Positions 37,164 to 49,583 of a stretch of 64,000 nucleotides of DNA are shown piece by piece (position 1 is the stretch's first letter; each line of letters opens with the position of its first letter). Below the pieces are notes generated by a model. That model was given only the letters and a program-made list of their open reading frames with translations, did not search any database and was not told the DNA's origin. Where the stretch lies: contig NZ_CP067992.1 in assembly GCF_016658865.1 (NCBI RefSeq), positions 1,969,397 to 2,033,396 on the forward strand. The letters are read 5' to 3'. The DNA is from Streptococcus mitis. GTDB taxonomy: Bacteria > Bacillota > Bacilli > Lactobacillales > Streptococcaceae. The translations under genes and the position numbers were made by a program.

Positions 37164-38402
37164 TTAGTTTGGATAAATGTATCTTACAGTACCTCTTGAT
37201 GCTGTCGGATTAAACCATCCACGATAATTTCCAATTGGTTGAGTTCCACTTCCATCATAGTTACACTCAGAAACTTGAATACGAGTTGATGATTCAACTG
37301 CTGTAACAACTGCTACGTGACCGTATCCTCCATCATCCCAACATGCAATCGCGCCAACTTGTGGTGTAGAACCTGTACGGAAACCTGCAGCTGCTGCACT
37401 TGCAGCCCATTGACCGCCATTACCCCAGTAATCACCAGCCCATGGTGCTAAAGTTTTTACTCCCCATGTACATTGACCTACAGGATAGCTTGATGCATTT
37501 GTACTGTATGTCGGATGTTGTTTCACTGGTGCAGGAGTATAGCTTGTTGATTCCGCTGAAGCACTACTTGAAGATGATTCAGACGAACTAGATGACGAAG
37601 AAGTAGTTGATACTGCTTGAACTTCTGCTGTAAAAGTTGTATTTCCAGAAGCAACGACTTTTTGTTGTTGACTTGCTTGTTTAGCTTTATAAGCTGCTTC
37701 TGCTTCTGCAGCTGCTTTAGCTTCTGCTTCTGCTGCAGCTTTTTTCTCAAGTAAACTTGCTTTTTCATCCTCTGCAGTAGCCTTTTCAGCAGCAAGATTC
37801 AATTCTGCAGCTTTCAACTCAGCTTGTTTTGTAGTTAATGATTGAGCATCATCAGCTAATTTTTGCTGATTTGCAATAACTGTATTAATTGCATCATTGT
37901 TTGCTACTTGTTTTTCAGAAATAGCTTTTTTATCTGCTTTTTGTTGTTCCAACATTTTGTTGTTTGCAGATACGATTTCACTCATTGCAGCAACACGTGA
38001 AATAGCTTCTGTAATTGATTTTGAGTTTACAATTGTATTAATGTAACTTGTTGCAGCTCCATTTGTTTGAGCACTACGAGCTTGTTTTTGTAATGAATCA
38101 TTGCGAGATACAATATTCTTAGAAAGTTCTGTAATTTCACCCTCAAGCTTTTTAGATTCTTCTTGTAGTCTATCATTTTCAGATTGCAAGTTTGATTGCT
38201 CTGTTTGAATAGCAGATACTTGCTCCTGAACTTGATCAACTTGTTTTTGGGCTTCTTGTTGTTGTGCTGTTAAGTTGCTAATTTTATTATCTTGAGCAGC
38301 AATTTTGTCATCAGTAGTTTCTGCATGCGCAGTTGTTAAAACAGCTGCTTGAGAAACCATTACTGTACTTAGTAAAAGTGACGCTAAGATTTTTTTCTTC
38401 AT
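37164..38402 (-). CDS. pcsB: Cell-division peptidoglycan hydrolase PcsB
   Basis: A 412-residue secreted hydrolase activated by FtsEX at the septum. The signal peptide ends at AHA (about residue 27). A long coiled coil (about 30-250) is followed by an Ala-rich segment, a Ser-rich linker ([13 protein letters not shown]) and a CHAP domain (about 305-412) with Cys311 (GQCTWG) and His362 (GGYGHVAV). It is somewhat longer than the pneumococcal protein (392, from memory), mostly in the low-complexity linker. A WalR box upstream matches its known control by WalRK. Confidence 0.95.
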   Translation of the reverse strand: MKKKILASLLLSTVMVSQAAVLTTAHAETTDDKIAAQDNKISNLTAQQQEAQKQVDQVQEQVSAIQTEQSNLQSENDRLQEESKKLEGEITELSKNIVSRNDSLQKQARSAQTNGAATSYINTIVNSKSITEAISRVAAMSEIVSANNKMLEQQKADKKAISEKQVANNDAINTVIANQQKLADDAQSLTTKQAELKAAELNLAAEKATAEDEKASLLEKKAAAEAEAKAAAEAEAAYKAKQASQQQKVVASGNTTFTAEVQAVSTTSSSSSSSESSSSSASAESTSYTPAPVKQHPTYSTNASSYPVGQCTWGVKTLAPWAGDYWGNGGQWAASAAAAGFRTGSTPQVGAIACWDDGGYGHVAVVTAVESSTRIQVSECNYDGSGTQPIGNYRGWFNPTASRGTVRYIYPN

Positions 38403-38437
38403 ATTTCGTAGATACTCCTTCTTTTAAAGACATTACT

Positions 38438-38481
38438 AGTATACCAAAAAAAGGCCTAATGAATATTACGCCTTTGTTACA
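38438..38481 (-). promoter_or_regulatory. pcsB promoter with WalR (VicR) box
   Basis: On the minus strand TGTAAC-N5-CGTAAT (38465-38481) matches the WalR direct repeat with one mismatch. It is followed by an extended -10 (TGGTATACT, TATACT at 38438-38443). The spacing suits activation, as known for pneumococcal pcsB. Confidence 0.8.
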
Positions 38482-38495
38482 TTTTTATTTCTTTC

Positions 38496-38990
38496 TTATA
38501 GGTAAAATTTTTCAAAAATAAACTGAAAAGTAATCATCCATATAAGGTTCAAAATCATTGATGGCACTAAACTATAGACTATGAACAAAGACATACTATC
38601 CACAGTTAAACCTACCGCTATTGCAAATATGTAAGCCCCCATTTCAAATAGAAAAGTCATGACAATAATTGCTAACATTCTCGTCCAACGATTCAATAAA
38701 ATAACACTATTAAATTTATGGAGAAATACCCCCAACAAGACGAACAACAGAGTCGCAATCCCTATCAAGTGGAAAAAGTAAATATCATAGACCAAACCAA
38801 CTACAAAACAATAAGCTAAATAGAGATATTCTGATACTTCAATCGTCTCAAATAAGAGAAATAAAAACAGAAAATGACTAGCCAACTGTACGTGGGGAAA
38901 AAATGAGCCCAGAAGCTGGCTAATATGGGCGTCAATTAGAACAAAGAAAGGGAGCAATAAAAACACTCCAACCCGCTTCAAATGTCTCAT
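38496..38990 (-). CDS. mreD: Cell-shape protein MreD
   Basis: A 164-residue membrane protein with about five helices, part of the peripheral wall-elongation complex. The sequence is weakly conserved, but position directly after mreC (one-base overlap) and size settle the call. Confidence 0.88.
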   Translation of the reverse strand: MRHLKRVGVFLLLPFFVLIDAHISQLLGSFFPHVQLASHFLFLFLLFETIEVSEYLYLAYCFVVGLVYDIYFFHLIGIATLLFVLLGVFLHKFNSVILLNRWTRMLAIIVMTFLFEMGAYIFAIAVGLTVDSMSLFIVYSLVPSMILNLIWMITFQFIFEKFYL

Positions 38991-39808
38991 TATGAATTCC
39001 CCACTAATTCTATCACATCCACATTATGAGTATCTGCACTCAATTTAACAGTTACTTCTCGTGTCAAATAGTCTGTACTATGCGTTGTGGCAACCACTTC
39101 ACCAACAGGAATATCCGCAACATTAAAGTTTCCTAATCCACCAGTGGTCACCTTATCTCCTGCACTAATCTCACTATTACTATTTAATTGGCTAATTTTA
39201 AGAACTTCATTTTCCTTGTCATAGCCAACAATAATTCCATAAATTGTAGTAGAACCATGTTGAATTTTAACAGAAATCTTATCAGCATTTTCCGTATTTG
39301 TCAGAAGGTTGATCATAGTAGAGTTCTCCTCTACTTTTGAAACGCTCCCAATCAAACCACCATTTGCAATAGCTAACATGTTCTCAGAAGCCCCTTTTGA
39401 TTTACCTGCATCCAGGGTCAATTCCTGCTTCCAAGATACTGGAGAACGCATAATAACATCTGCTGCTAAAGTCTTTGTAGCTTGCAACTTGGATTTCATA
39501 TCAAGCAATTGGCGCAGTTGTTCATTTTCGGTCTTTAAACTTTCCGCCTCATTTGATTTAACTTCTAATTGATAAATCTGTTTCTTCAAACTTTCATTTT
39601 CATTATAAGTTCGTGTCAAATGAGCCAAATCTGATTTGACAGAATCAAACCACTGAAAAGGTTTTTGAACAACTCTATCAACCAATGAGATTCCATCTCC
39701 TAATTTTGTCACAATTGTACTTGAATAAGTCGTCGCTAAGAGAGCTGACACAAGCAGAACAATGACAAAAACAATAATGACATATTTTGATTTTTTAAAA
39801 CGGTTCAT
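38990..39808 (-). CDS. mreC: Cell-shape protein MreC
   Basis: A 272-residue bitopic protein. One N-terminal membrane helix (about 9-28) is followed by a coiled coil (about 60-105; YNENESLKKQIYQLEVKSNEAE) and the paired beta-barrel extracellular domain (LTLDAGKSKGASENMLA ... DKVTTGGLG). It organises peripheral peptidoglycan synthesis with MreD and RodZ. No mreB is seen in the window, as expected for ovoid streptococci. Confidence 0.94.
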   Translation of the reverse strand: MNRFKKSKYVIIVFVIVLLVSALLATTYSSTIVTKLGDGISLVDRVVQKPFQWFDSVKSDLAHLTRTYNENESLKKQIYQLEVKSNEAESLKTENEQLRQLLDMKSKLQATKTLAADVIMRSPVSWKQELTLDAGKSKGASENMLAIANGGLIGSVSKVEENSTMINLLTNTENADKISVKIQHGSTTIYGIIVGYDKENEVLKISQLNSNSEISAGDKVTTGGLGNFNVADIPVGEVVATTHSTDYLTREVTVKLSADTHNVDVIELVGNS

Positions 39809-39866
39809 ATCCCTACCTTTATATCAAAAACTGTTACAGTAATTTTTTATGAATTCCTGAAAGCTA

Positions 39867-40661
39867 CTAAGATTTTAAGAAAAATAAGCAACAACCAAGT
39901 ACGATAATAACAAGAATGGTCAGCGTATCCTTTCGAGTCCACTTCAATTGTCGGTATTGACTTCTGCCTTTTCCCCCCTGATAACCACGCGCTTCCATAG
40001 CAATAGCCAAGGAATCCGCACGTTTTAAACTTGTTGCAAAAAGAGGAATCAAAATAGGAATCATAGCCTTTACTTTTTGAACAATGCTTCCTTCACCAAA
40101 ATCAACTCCACGCGCTTTCTGTGCATTCATAATCCGCGTCGTATCATCCACCAAGGTTGGGACAAAACGTAGACTCATGGACAGCATCAATCCAATTTCA
40201 TGAACTGGAACTTTCACACGTTTTAAAGGTGCTAACAAAGCTTCGACAGCTGATGCCAAACTTAAGGGCATGGTAGTTAAAGTTAACAAAGTTGAAAAGA
40301 AAATAATCAATACAAAGCGACAAAAAATAATTCCAGCTTGTTGCAAAGCATAATCCGTAATTCTCACAAATGAAAACTCAAATAAAACATTCCCATTAGA
40401 AATGAAAAACAGTTGAAAAATAGTTGTGAAGGCAATCAAGAAAAACATAGACTTCAAGCCCTGAATAAAAAATGAAAGAGATACTCCTGACAAGGCAATA
40501 AATATCCCTGTCGCTATAAAAAGAATTAGATTCGTCAAGGGGTTATTAGCCCAAAACACAATCAAAATCAGTAGCATCATGGCAAGCAATTTGCTACGTG
40601 GATCCAATCGGTGAACAATCGAATCCCCTGGGATATAACGCCCCAAAATCATACTATCCAT
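39867..40661 (-). CDS. ecfT: Energy-coupling factor transporter transmembrane protein
   Basis: A 264-residue membrane component of the shared ECF vitamin-uptake module. The N-terminal RLDPRSKLL region, the hydrophobic core and the two coupling-helix motifs (ARG in [11 protein letters not shown] and EARGYQGG) that contact the ATPases are present. It overlaps ecfA2 by 8 bases. Confidence 0.93.
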   Translation of the reverse strand: MDSMILGRYIPGDSIVHRLDPRSKLLAMMLLILIVFWANNPLTNLILFIATGIFIALSGVSLSFFIQGLKSMFFLIAFTTIFQLFFISNGNVLFEFSFVRITDYALQQAGIIFCRFVLIIFFSTLLTLTTMPLSLASAVEALLAPLKRVKVPVHEIGLMLSMSLRFVPTLVDDTTRIMNAQKARGVDFGEGSIVQKVKAMIPILIPLFATSLKRADSLAIAMEARGYQGGKGRSQYRQLKWTRKDTLTILVIIVLGCCLFFLKS

Positions 40662-41493
40662 TTAGCGACTCCTTGAACTCCTCTATCTTAATCGGTAATC
40701 GTTTAAATGACACGCCTCTATCAGCCAATCGTTTACAAAAAGCTGTAATTTTAGGTACTCCCAACTGAACTTCTTCCATAAAAACAACATCTTGAAAGAC
40801 ATCACTAGGTTTACCAAACTTAACTAAACGTCCCTTTTCCATCACATATACCTGGTTCGCATATTCAGCAACATCATCCATCAAATGTGTTACTAAGACA
40901 ATTGTCATCCCTGACTGGTGGAGTTTTTTGAACAAATTCATCAGCTCTTTTCTTCCCAGGGGATCTAGGCCTGCTGTGGGCTCATCTAAGACTAATATGG
41001 CTGGTTCCATGGCAAGTATGCCTGCAATGGCCACACGTCTCATTTGTCCACCTGATAGCTCAAACGGACTACGATTAAAAAGTGATTCATCAATTCCAAC
41101 CAAAGCCAGTTTCTCACGCGCAATCTGCTCCGCATCTTCTTCAGAAACTCCAAAATTTTGCGGTCCAAAAGCAACATCCTTCAAAACCGTTTCTTCAAAG
41201 ATCTGATTTTCAGCAAACTGAAATACCAAGCCAACCTGTTTTCTAATTTGACGAATATCTTTATTTTTAGAAGTCGAAGTGATTAAGGTATCAAAAACTC
41301 GCACACTCCCTTGACTTGGCACCAATAAACCATTTAAGAGTTGCAAAATAGTTGATTTACCACTACCTGTGTGGCCAATTAAAGCCGTATAAGAACCATC
41401 TTCAATCGTCAAAGAAACATCTGACAAAGCTGTTGAAGCTAAGGGAGTCCCTTCTTGATACGTAAAACTCACATTTTCTAGAGCAATTCCCAT
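40654..41493 (-). CDS. ecfA2: Energy-coupling factor ATPase A2
   Basis: A 279-residue ATPase with Walker [12 protein letters not shown]-loop [10 protein letters not shown], signature [11 protein letters not shown] and Walker [13 protein letters not shown]. It pairs with EcfA1 to power EcfT and exchangeable substrate-binding S components encoded elsewhere. Overlaps ecfA1 by 16 bases. Confidence 0.94.
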   Translation of the reverse strand: MGIALENVSFTYQEGTPLASTALSDVSLTIEDGSYTALIGHTGSGKSTILQLLNGLLVPSQGSVRVFDTLITSTSKNKDIRQIRKQVGLVFQFAENQIFEETVLKDVAFGPQNFGVSEEDAEQIAREKLALVGIDESLFNRSPFELSGGQMRRVAIAGILAMEPAILVLDEPTAGLDPLGRKELMNLFKKLHQSGMTIVLVTHLMDDVAEYANQVYVMEKGRLVKFGKPSDVFQDVVFMEEVQLGVPKITAFCKRLADRGVSFKRLPIKIEEFKESLNG

Positions 41494-42305
41494 AGTTTAT
41501 CCTCTAGCTCACTTTCTGTCAAATAATTTTCAGGCAAATCATAGCCATTCTGGCTCAAAGAATGTTTTAATTGATTAGCAAAAGGATCGTCTAATCCAAT
41601 TTGATCCAAATCATTTCGTGAGAAAAGTTCTCTTGGGCTACTAGTTGATTCAATTGACCCTTTTTTCATGACCAACACACGATCACTCATGGCGACTTCT
41701 TCCAAATCATGTGTAATGGAAATGACCGTCATATCATAGTCTTTCCGAATTCCTTTTACTGTCTCAATCAGTTCTCTACGTCCCTCAGGATCCAACATAC
41801 TCGTTGCTTCATCTAGGATTAAAATAGCTGGTCTTAGGGCTACAACACCTGCAATAGCCACACGTTGCTTTTGGCCACCTGATAGACGTGCTGGCTCTCT
41901 CTTTTTAAAGTCCAACATGCCAACCAAATCCAGAGCTTCTTCCACTCTCTTTTTCATTTCTTGACGAGAAAGTCCCTGATTTTCCAAACCAAAGGCAACA
42001 TCATCTTCAACAGTCGCTCCAACAAATTGATTATCTGGATTTTGAAAAACCATACCGATTTGACGACGTATGCTCCAAACATTCTCCTCAGTCAACTGTT
42101 GGCCATTGATTACAATCTCTCCGGATTCTGCTTCCAGTAAGCCATCAATTAAGCGAACCGTTGTTGATTTACCACTACCATTATGCCCTACAATCGAAAG
42201 CCATTCTCCACGTTTCACGTGAAACGTAATATCCTTCACATCATAGTATTCCTGACTTTCCTTATAGCGAAAAGAAAGATTTTTTACATCAATTACTGAT
42301 TTCAT
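41478..42305 (-). CDS. ecfA1: Energy-coupling factor ATPase A1
   Basis: A 275-residue ATPase with Walker [13 protein letters not shown]-loop [11 protein letters not shown], signature [11 protein letters not shown] and Walker [13 protein letters not shown]. It is the first ATPase of the module and overlaps pgsA by four bases. A parS-like site lies inside its 5' half at 42211-42226. Confidence 0.94.
   Translation of the reverse strand: MKSVIDVKNLSFRYKESQEYYDVKDITFHVKRGEWLSIVGHNGSGKSTTVRLIDGLLEAESGEIVINGQQLTEENVWSIRRQIGMVFQNPDNQFVGATVEDDVAFGLENQGLSRQEMKKRVEEALDLVGMLDFKKREPARLSGGQKQRVAIAGVVALRPAILILDEATSMLDPEGRRELIETVKGIRKDYDMTVISITHDLEEVAMSDRVLVMKKGSIESTSSPRELFSRNDLDQIGLDDPFANQLKHSLSQNGYDLPENYLTESELEDKLWELL
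42211..42226. other. parS-like ParB-binding site inside ecfA1
   Basis: CGTTTCACGTGAAACG is a perfect 16-base palindrome differing from the bacterial parS consensus TGTTTCACGTGAAACA only at the outer base on each side. parB lies 20.8 kb to the right. Confidence 0.85.
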
Positions 42306-42847
42306 TTCGAACCAAATGTCCCTTTAAATACATAGGCACTACCCTTGAAATAATCATAACCAGAGTAGATAGTGAAAAACAAGGCTACATAAAGTAGAAC
42401 TTGACCAAGCAAAATCCAATGTAATAGCAAGAAAACAATGGCAAACATCTGACTAAAAGTTTTAATTTTTCCAGGCATTGCTGCTGCTAAAACTGTCCCA
42501 CCAGTTTCAACTAATAAAAGTCTTAAACCTGTTACAGCCAACTCACGACAGATGATCACTGCAACAATCCAAGCTGGAGCCATACCTAACTCAATCAGCA
42601 TAATAAAAGCAGACATAACTAGTAACTTATCCGCCATAGGATCTGCAAATTTGCCAAAATTACTGACCACATTCCATTTACGAGCTAAATATCCATCTAA
42701 ATAGTCGGTAATACTGGCAATAGCAAATATAATAGCTGCTACTATATGACTTTCTAGCGAATTTCCTATCGTTAAAATAAAGATAAAAATAGGTATAAAG
42801 AGAATTCGACCTATTGTTAAGAGATTGGGAATTTGTTCTTTTTTCAT
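42302..42847 (-). CDS. pgsA: CDP-diacylglycerol-glycerol-3-phosphate phosphatidyltransferase
   Basis: A 181-residue membrane enzyme that makes phosphatidylglycerol phosphate. The CDP-alcohol phosphotransferase motif D-G-x2-A-R-x8-G-x3-D-x3-D is present (DYLDGYLARKWN ... FGKFADPMADK). About four helices follow. Nine bases after rodZ in a long envelope operon. Confidence 0.95.
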   Translation of the reverse strand: MKKEQIPNLLTIGRILFIPIFIFILTIGNSLESHIVAAIIFAIASITDYLDGYLARKWNVVSNFGKFADPMADKLLVMSAFIMLIELGMAPAWIVAVIICRELAVTGLRLLLVETGGTVLAAAMPGKIKTFSQMFAIVFLLLHWILLGQVLLYVALFFTIYSGYDYFKGSAYVFKGTFGSK

Positions 42848-42856
42848 TCTTTTTCC

Positions 42857-43696
42857 TTAATTTCTAGTAAAGGTTACAGTGATTTGTCCAGTTTGAGCTG
42901 TTAATTTCGATAAATCAACAGTCTGATCATCTACTGTTAAAGCAACACCTTTGACAACACCTAAGGTAATGGTCACAGGATTTTTTGTTGAAACTGTTGT
43001 TTCTGCACTTTTATTATCCGGTGATAAGGTCACACCACCCTCAAGCTCACTTTCTGAAACACTAACCCAACTTCTAGCATCTGAAACCGATAATTGCAAT
43101 TTTGCGGTTTCCTTACTTGTTTTATAAGCGATTTCTACATAATTTCCTTCACCTGATACACTTATAACTGGTTCAATATTCGAAGAGCTACTTGATGAAC
43201 CACTACTAGTTGAAGATGGAGTTGCAGAACTAGTCGAGCTTGTTGCTTGGACTACACTATAACTAGACGCAGATGAACGCTCCGGTTGAGTCTGAATATA
43301 ATTCCAAACATAATAAGTCACAAAAATGACAATCGATAGGGCAAAGAGTATAAAATAAAATAAAGGTAAAAATGATGTCCTATTTTTCTTACTTGAACGT
43401 CTCCTACCTGTCAACTCCTCTTCATCAACATCTACTTCCTCATAAGTAATCATGCTCCCAGAATCATAAGCATCCAAGACAATTCGCTCATCAAGTTCAA
43501 CTGCCCACGCATACTTTCTCAAAAAAGAACGAGTATAAAATGGACTAGGAAGTTGATCAAAATCATCAGCTTCCATTGCCTCCAACATATCCAACTGAAT
43601 TTCTGTTTTTTTGTGTAATTCTTCTAAAGTTAACCCTTGGTTGGTTCTAGCTAAACGTAAAACCTCACCAATTGTTTTTTTCCTCATACTTGTCAT
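42857..43696 (-). CDS. rodZ: RodZ-like cell-shape protein
   Basis: A 279-residue bitopic protein. A cytosolic helix-turn-helix domain (about 1-75; IGEVLRLARTNQGLTLEEL) is followed by a single membrane helix (about 109-133). A Ser/Thr-rich stalk and a C-terminal DUF4115-like beta domain complete it. This is the streptococcal RodZ layout; it supports elongasome assembly. The neighbours pgsA and the two M16 peptidases match Bacillus ymfFHM-pgsA order. Confidence 0.88.
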   Translation of the reverse strand: MTSMRKKTIGEVLRLARTNQGLTLEELHKKTEIQLDMLEAMEADDFDQLPSPFYTRSFLRKYAWAVELDERIVLDAYDSGSMITYEEVDVDEEELTGRRRSSKKNRTSFLPLFYFILFALSIVIFVTYYVWNYIQTQPERSSASSYSVVQATSSTSSATPSSTSSGSSSSSSNIEPVISVSGEGNYVEIAYKTSKETAKLQLSVSDARSWVSVSESELEGGVTLSPDNKSAETTVSTKNPVTITLGVVKGVALTVDDQTVDLSKLTAQTGQITVTFTRN

Positions 43697-43746
43697 TCCT
43701 TCTTTCTAGTTTCTATTATGTTTCTAGTGTCTATTATGATTAGTTA

Positions 43747-45030
43747 CTACGATGGGAATATTGTAAAATCAACTATATCACCATCATCTATTAAATGGTG
43801 TCCAGCATCAAGGACATCCTCTAAAGTAATTTCCTGTAAAATTTTCGGCAAATCAAAGATTGTCTCACCTTGTCCAAAAGCATCATATTGCGTTGCAATA
43901 AATTCAAGAGAGTTCATGCTACTGAAAAATTCTCCAAACATCTCTCTTTTGATAATGTCTAAATGATCCTCTGTAATATCTAAATCCTTTGTGAAATTAC
44001 GAATAGACTTTTTAAACTGATGAGATAAAGCAACTGGCTCTTTTGTATCCATTGTCAACATAACAAAATGAAAGCGACTTGTTACTTCAACTTCCAGAGA
44101 TAAGGACGCATCAATTTTACCTGATTCATATAATTTCTGAAAACGATCCGAAGTCCAACCAAACATCATTGCAAACAATAATTTTAATAAAATATGATTT
44201 CGATAGCAATCAGTCTCAGCAACATCTTGTTTACCTCTAATACCAATCGCTAGTTTGGGAGAAGAGACTTCCATTCTTATACTGTCTGTTTGCTTTACAT
44301 CTTTTAAAACAAACTTTTCTCTTGCTACTTCCTGAACATCTAAATCTTCCAGTTCTTTTCTTTCAAAATAGTCCTGTACTTGATCCACATCAAAATTGCC
44401 AACTAAAAACAGAGACATGTTTACAGGTTTGTAAAATCTTGTAAAATTTTCTTGCAAATTAGTTAGATTTATTTGGGAAATGGACTCCTCACTGCCAACT
44501 ATATCAGTTGCTAAAGGTGTGCCTGGATACAAATTCGCTAAAGTTGAAAAGAATAAACACGAATCTGGATCATCTTGATACATTTCTCGTTCTTGCTGGA
44601 TAATATCCTGCTCTCTTAAAATGGAACCTTCAGTAAAGTGTGCTGATGTTACCAATTCATCAAGTAAGTCTAAATTTTCTAAAAAATGATCCGTTGCTGA
44701 AAAAAGATAGCTTGTTTTTGTAAAGCTTGTAAAGGCATTACTATCTGCACCTAGACTCGTAAAAGCTGACATCAAATCGCTAGCATCTTCTCTCTCAAAT
44801 AATTTATGTTCAAGAAAATGAGCAATTCCTCCAGGATATTCTTTTACATTTCCGTCAACGTCTGTGACAAGCGTATCTATCGAACCAAACTGGACAGTTA
44901 CACTCCCGTAAACCTCTTTAAATTCCTTTTTAGGCAAAAGAGCAACTGTCAATCCGTTTGCCAAACGAGTTCGATAAACCATTTCTTTTACAGCTGGATA
45001 GTATTTTTCTTCAAAAACAACCTTTGTCAT
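43747..45030 (-). CDS. M16-family zinc peptidase (YmfH-like)
   Basis: A 427-residue pitrilysin-like peptidase. The inverted zinc motif HFLEH is present at about residues 71-75, so this subunit should be catalytic. It overlaps the upstream partner gene by four bases; the two probably form one clam-shell enzyme. The substrate is not known. Confidence 0.88.
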   Translation of the reverse strand: MTKVVFEEKYYPAVKEMVYRTRLANGLTVALLPKKEFKEVYGSVTVQFGSIDTLVTDVDGNVKEYPGGIAHFLEHKLFEREDASDLMSAFTSLGADSNAFTSFTKTSYLFSATDHFLENLDLLDELVTSAHFTEGSILREQDIIQQEREMYQDDPDSCLFFSTLANLYPGTPLATDIVGSEESISQINLTNLQENFTRFYKPVNMSLFLVGNFDVDQVQDYFERKELEDLDVQEVAREKFVLKDVKQTDSIRMEVSSPKLAIGIRGKQDVAETDCYRNHILLKLLFAMMFGWTSDRFQKLYESGKIDASLSLEVEVTSRFHFVMLTMDTKEPVALSHQFKKSIRNFTKDLDITEDHLDIIKREMFGEFFSSMNSLEFIATQYDAFGQGETIFDLPKILQEITLEDVLDAGHHLIDDGDIVDFTIFPS

Positions 45031-46277
45031 TCTATTCCTTCCATAAAGTAAATCGCCTGTAGTTTCACATTCTTAGCTGCTCTACAAATAGCATCTTTGT
45101 CAACTTGATCGAGTTTTGCAATCCAACCTTTAAAGTCTGCTGAAGATTTTCCAAGTAAGGCATTTTGATAAGCACGTTCAATCAATGAACTTGGATTATC
45201 TTGAGAAAGTAACAAAGACCGACGAATCATTTCCTTGGTCTGCTCTAGCTCAAGCTCTGTAAAATATCCTTTTTTTAAATCAAGCAGTTGATTATTCATC
45301 ATTTTTCGAGCCTGATTCCGATTTTCTCGATCAATGCCAGCATACATCCTCAAGAATCCACTAAACAAATCAAGCTGACTTGAAATAGTATAAGCCAATC
45401 CAGCATTTTCACGGACATTTGTAAAGAGTTTAGAGTGAGCAAATCCACCCAGTAAACCATTCATTACAATCATAGGTAAATGTTGCTCATCACCATATTC
45501 AGCAGAGCAATGATAGCCCAACTCTAAAATAGACTGTCCCACATTTTTCCGAACCATGCCTTCCTGAAGGATATTGGAATAAGGTTGACAATACTGAACC
45601 TTCACATTACCTTCTCGACCCATAAAACCAAATGATTCTAATACATTTAGAATTTCAACCTCATTAAAATCACCTAGGAAAAAGAAATCTATTCGATCAT
45701 TGGTCAAAAATTCTTGGAAACAGGAATAAGAACTTTGTGGAGTTTCAGCTAAAATACGATTTCGTAAATCACTATATTCCAATTGAAGACGTTCATCATG
45801 AAAAAACAATTTATCCAATTCTTTATGTGCAAAATAAAAAGAATCATCCATATCAGCTGCTAAACTTGCTAGCAATTGCTTTTTCTCAATTTCAAATAAG
45901 GCCGAATCAAACCCATTATCAACTACTACGGGTGAAAAAAGAGTTTCTTTTACTAGTTCCAAAACCTGATCAGTTAGCACATTTTTCCTACTTAAAAACT
46001 CATCACGAACATATGTGAATGTCAATTCTACAATATGACTTTGCCCTCTTCTGAAACAATTGGTTGACATATCTGTACCGTATAGACTGGCCAAATGTCT
46101 TCTCAAATCTTGAGAAGTGGGGTACATCTGATTAGCAGTCTCTAGCATACTCGCACTCAACATGCGACCTGCAATCGTATTAAGAGATAATGGAGCGGTA
46201 AAACGCACGGTGATTTTGTTCGTTTTAAACTTTTTTGATTGGATAAAATGTGTTGAAATTCCATGCACTAACTCCAT
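45027..46277 (-). CDS. M16-family peptidase-like partner (YmfF-like)
   Basis: A 416-residue M16 homologue without an HxxEH motif in its N-terminal part (LETANQM is found instead), so it is probably the non-catalytic half of a heterodimer with the following gene. First gene of the envelope operon, with AAGGAGG before the ATG and an extended -10 upstream. Confidence 0.85.
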   Translation of the reverse strand: MELVHGISTHFIQSKKFKTNKITVRFTAPLSLNTIAGRMLSASMLETANQMYPTSQDLRRHLASLYGTDMSTNCFRRGQSHIVELTFTYVRDEFLSRKNVLTDQVLELVKETLFSPVVVDNGFDSALFEIEKKQLLASLAADMDDSFYFAHKELDKLFFHDERLQLEYSDLRNRILAETPQSSYSCFQEFLTNDRIDFFFLGDFNEVEILNVLESFGFMGREGNVKVQYCQPYSNILQEGMVRKNVGQSILELGYHCSAEYGDEQHLPMIVMNGLLGGFAHSKLFTNVRENAGLAYTISSQLDLFSGFLRMYAGIDRENRNQARKMMNNQLLDLKKGYFTELELEQTKEMIRRSLLLSQDNPSSLIERAYQNALLGKSSADFKGWIAKLDQVDKDAICRAAKNVKLQAIYFMEGIE

Positions 46278-46304
46278 GATTTACCTCCTTATATACAGAC
46301 TTCT

Positions 46305-46313
46305 ATTATATCA
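46305..46313 (-). promoter_or_regulatory. Promoter of the M16-rodZ-pgsA-ecf operon
   Basis: Minus-strand TGATATAAT is an extended -10 element 28 bases before the first start codon. No clear -35 is seen. Confidence 0.65.
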
Positions 46314-46406
46314 CGAAAACCTGAAATTTTCCTGTTCTCTGTAACACTTTTGAAATAAAAATCGCTTACATCCCCCCCTGTTTCTCTCACTATTTTTAGG
46401 AAAATA

Positions 46407-46415
46407 TGGTATAAT
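46407..46415 (+). promoter_or_regulatory. yaaA-recF promoter
   Basis: TGGTATAAT is an extended -10 element 20 bases before the yaaA ATG. Confidence 0.7.
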
Positions 46416-46435
46416 ACCAAAGATTGAGGTGAATT

Positions 46436-46804
46436 ATGGAATACAAATTATTTGAAGAATTTATTACCCTCCAAGCACTACTCAAAGAACTTGGAATTAC
46501 ACATAGCGGAGGAGCTATCAAATCATTTCTCTCTGAACATTCTGTTTACTTTAATGGGGAATTAGAGAGTCGTCGTGGTAAAAAACTTCGTATTGGTGAT
46601 AAAGTTGACATCCCTGACATGGACATTGACATCTTGTTGACACAACCTACTTCTGAAGAACAAGAGGAATACCAAGCTGATAAAGTTGAAAAAGAACGGA
46701 TCGCTAAACTTGTCAAAGAGATGAATAAGGGAATTAAAAAAGACAAATCGAAACCTGCTTCATCACCTAAAAACAAACAAGCTCCGCGATTCCCTGGTAG
46801 ATAA
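46436..46804 (+). CDS. yaaA: S4-domain RNA-binding protein YaaA
   Basis: A 122-residue protein with an S4 RNA-binding fold (about 10-70; [28 protein letters not shown]) and a basic, Pro/Lys-rich tail. It is the small gene that regularly precedes recF in Firmicutes. It ends two bases before recF, so they are coupled. Its RNA target is unknown. Confidence 0.88.
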   Translation: MEYKLFEEFITLQALLKELGITHSGGAIKSFLSEHSVYFNGELESRRGKKLRIGDKVDIPDMDIDILLTQPTSEEQEEYQADKVEKERIAKLVKEMNKGIKKDKSKPASSPKNKQAPRFPGR

Positions 46805-46806
46805 TC

Positions 46807-47904
46807 ATGTGGCTACAAAACCTATCTCTCAAGACTTTTCGTAACTACAAAGAGACGAAAATAGACTTTAATCCTAAATTGAATGTCTTTTTAGGACGCA
46901 ATGCACAAGGAAAAACAAATATGCTAGAGGCTATCTATTTTTTAGCCTTAACGCGTAGTCATCGAACTCGAACAGATAAAAATCTCATTCATTTTGATGA
47001 GGAACAACTTCATCTTTCAGGTCTCGTTCAGAAAAAAACTGGATCCATTCCCCTAGAAATCGAACTAACACAAAAAGGCCGTGTGACAAAAGTTAATCAC
47101 TTAAAACAGGCGCGCCTTTCAGATTATGTAGGACACATGAATGTTGTTTTATTTGCTCCTGAAGATTTACAACTAATTAAAGGAGCACCTTCGGTTCGAC
47201 GGAAATTCATTGATATGGAACTTGGACAAATCAAGCCAATCTATTTATCTGACTTAACCAATTATAATCACATCCTAAAACAAAGAAACACTTATCTAAA
47301 ATCAGCTCAAAAAATAGATGAAACCTTCCTTTCAGTATTGGATGATCAGCTAGTTGATTATGGATGTCGTGTAATGAATCACCGCTTAGATTTCATAAAA
47401 AAACTAGAATCATTTGCGCGTAAGAAACATTTTGAACTCTCAAATCAGATTGAAGAGTTGTCAATATCTTATCAATCTTCTGTCAAGATAACTGACAAAC
47501 AAAACTTATCCAAATCTTTCAAAATTGCTTTAGAAAAAAGTAGAACCAGAGATTTATTTAAAAAGAATACTGGCGTTGGTCCTCATCGAGATGATATTTC
47601 TTTTTATATAAATGGGATGGATGCTAGCTTTGGAAGTCAAGGTCAACATCGCAGTCTCGTCCTTTCTATAAAATTAGCAGAAATCGAGTTAATGGAAAGT
47701 ATTACTACAGAATCTCCGATATTATTGCTTGACGATGTTATGAGTGAACTTGACAATACTAGACAGTTAAAATTATTAGAAACGATTTCTCAGTCAATCC
47801 AAACCTTTATCACAACAACAAGCTTAGACCATCTTCAAAATCTACCAAAAAATCTAAGTATCTTCACTATTCAGGGTGGTAAAGTTTTTGTAAACGAAAA
47901 TTGA
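46807..47904 (+). CDS. recF: DNA replication and repair protein RecF
   Basis: A 365-residue SMC-like ATPase that loads RecA at gaps. The N-terminal FRNYKE and Walker [11 protein letters not shown], the signature [11 protein letters not shown] and Walker [13 protein letters not shown] are all intact. Here recF is separated from dnaA by parB and others, as in streptococci. Confidence 0.96.
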   Translation: MWLQNLSLKTFRNYKETKIDFNPKLNVFLGRNAQGKTNMLEAIYFLALTRSHRTRTDKNLIHFDEEQLHLSGLVQKKTGSIPLEIELTQKGRVTKVNHLKQARLSDYVGHMNVVLFAPEDLQLIKGAPSVRRKFIDMELGQIKPIYLSDLTNYNHILKQRNTYLKSAQKIDETFLSVLDDQLVDYGCRVMNHRLDFIKKLESFARKKHFELSNQIEELSISYQSSVKITDKQNLSKSFKIALEKSRTRDLFKKNTGVGPHRDDISFYINGMDASFGSQGQHRSLVLSIKLAEIELMESITTESPILLLDDVMSELDNTRQLKLLETISQSIQTFITTTSLDHLQNLPKNLSIFTIQGGKVFVNEN

Positions 47905-47913
47905 CAACATTGT

Positions 47914-47946
47914 AAAAGAACTCCTGTTTTCACGGGAGTTCTTTTT
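47914..47946. terminator. Bidirectional terminator between recF and guaB
   Basis: AAAAGAACTCC pairs with GGAGTTCTTTT around a short loop, with T or A runs on both sides. It can stop both converging transcripts. Confidence 0.9.
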
Positions 47947-47953
47947 ATTTCTT

Positions 47954-49510
<1,557 letters not shown>

Positions 49511-49583
49511 TCAAATGTTACAGGGGTAAATAAAAAACTATCTTTTCTTCGAGATAGAAATGATAGTTTCTTGTAAAATAAAC

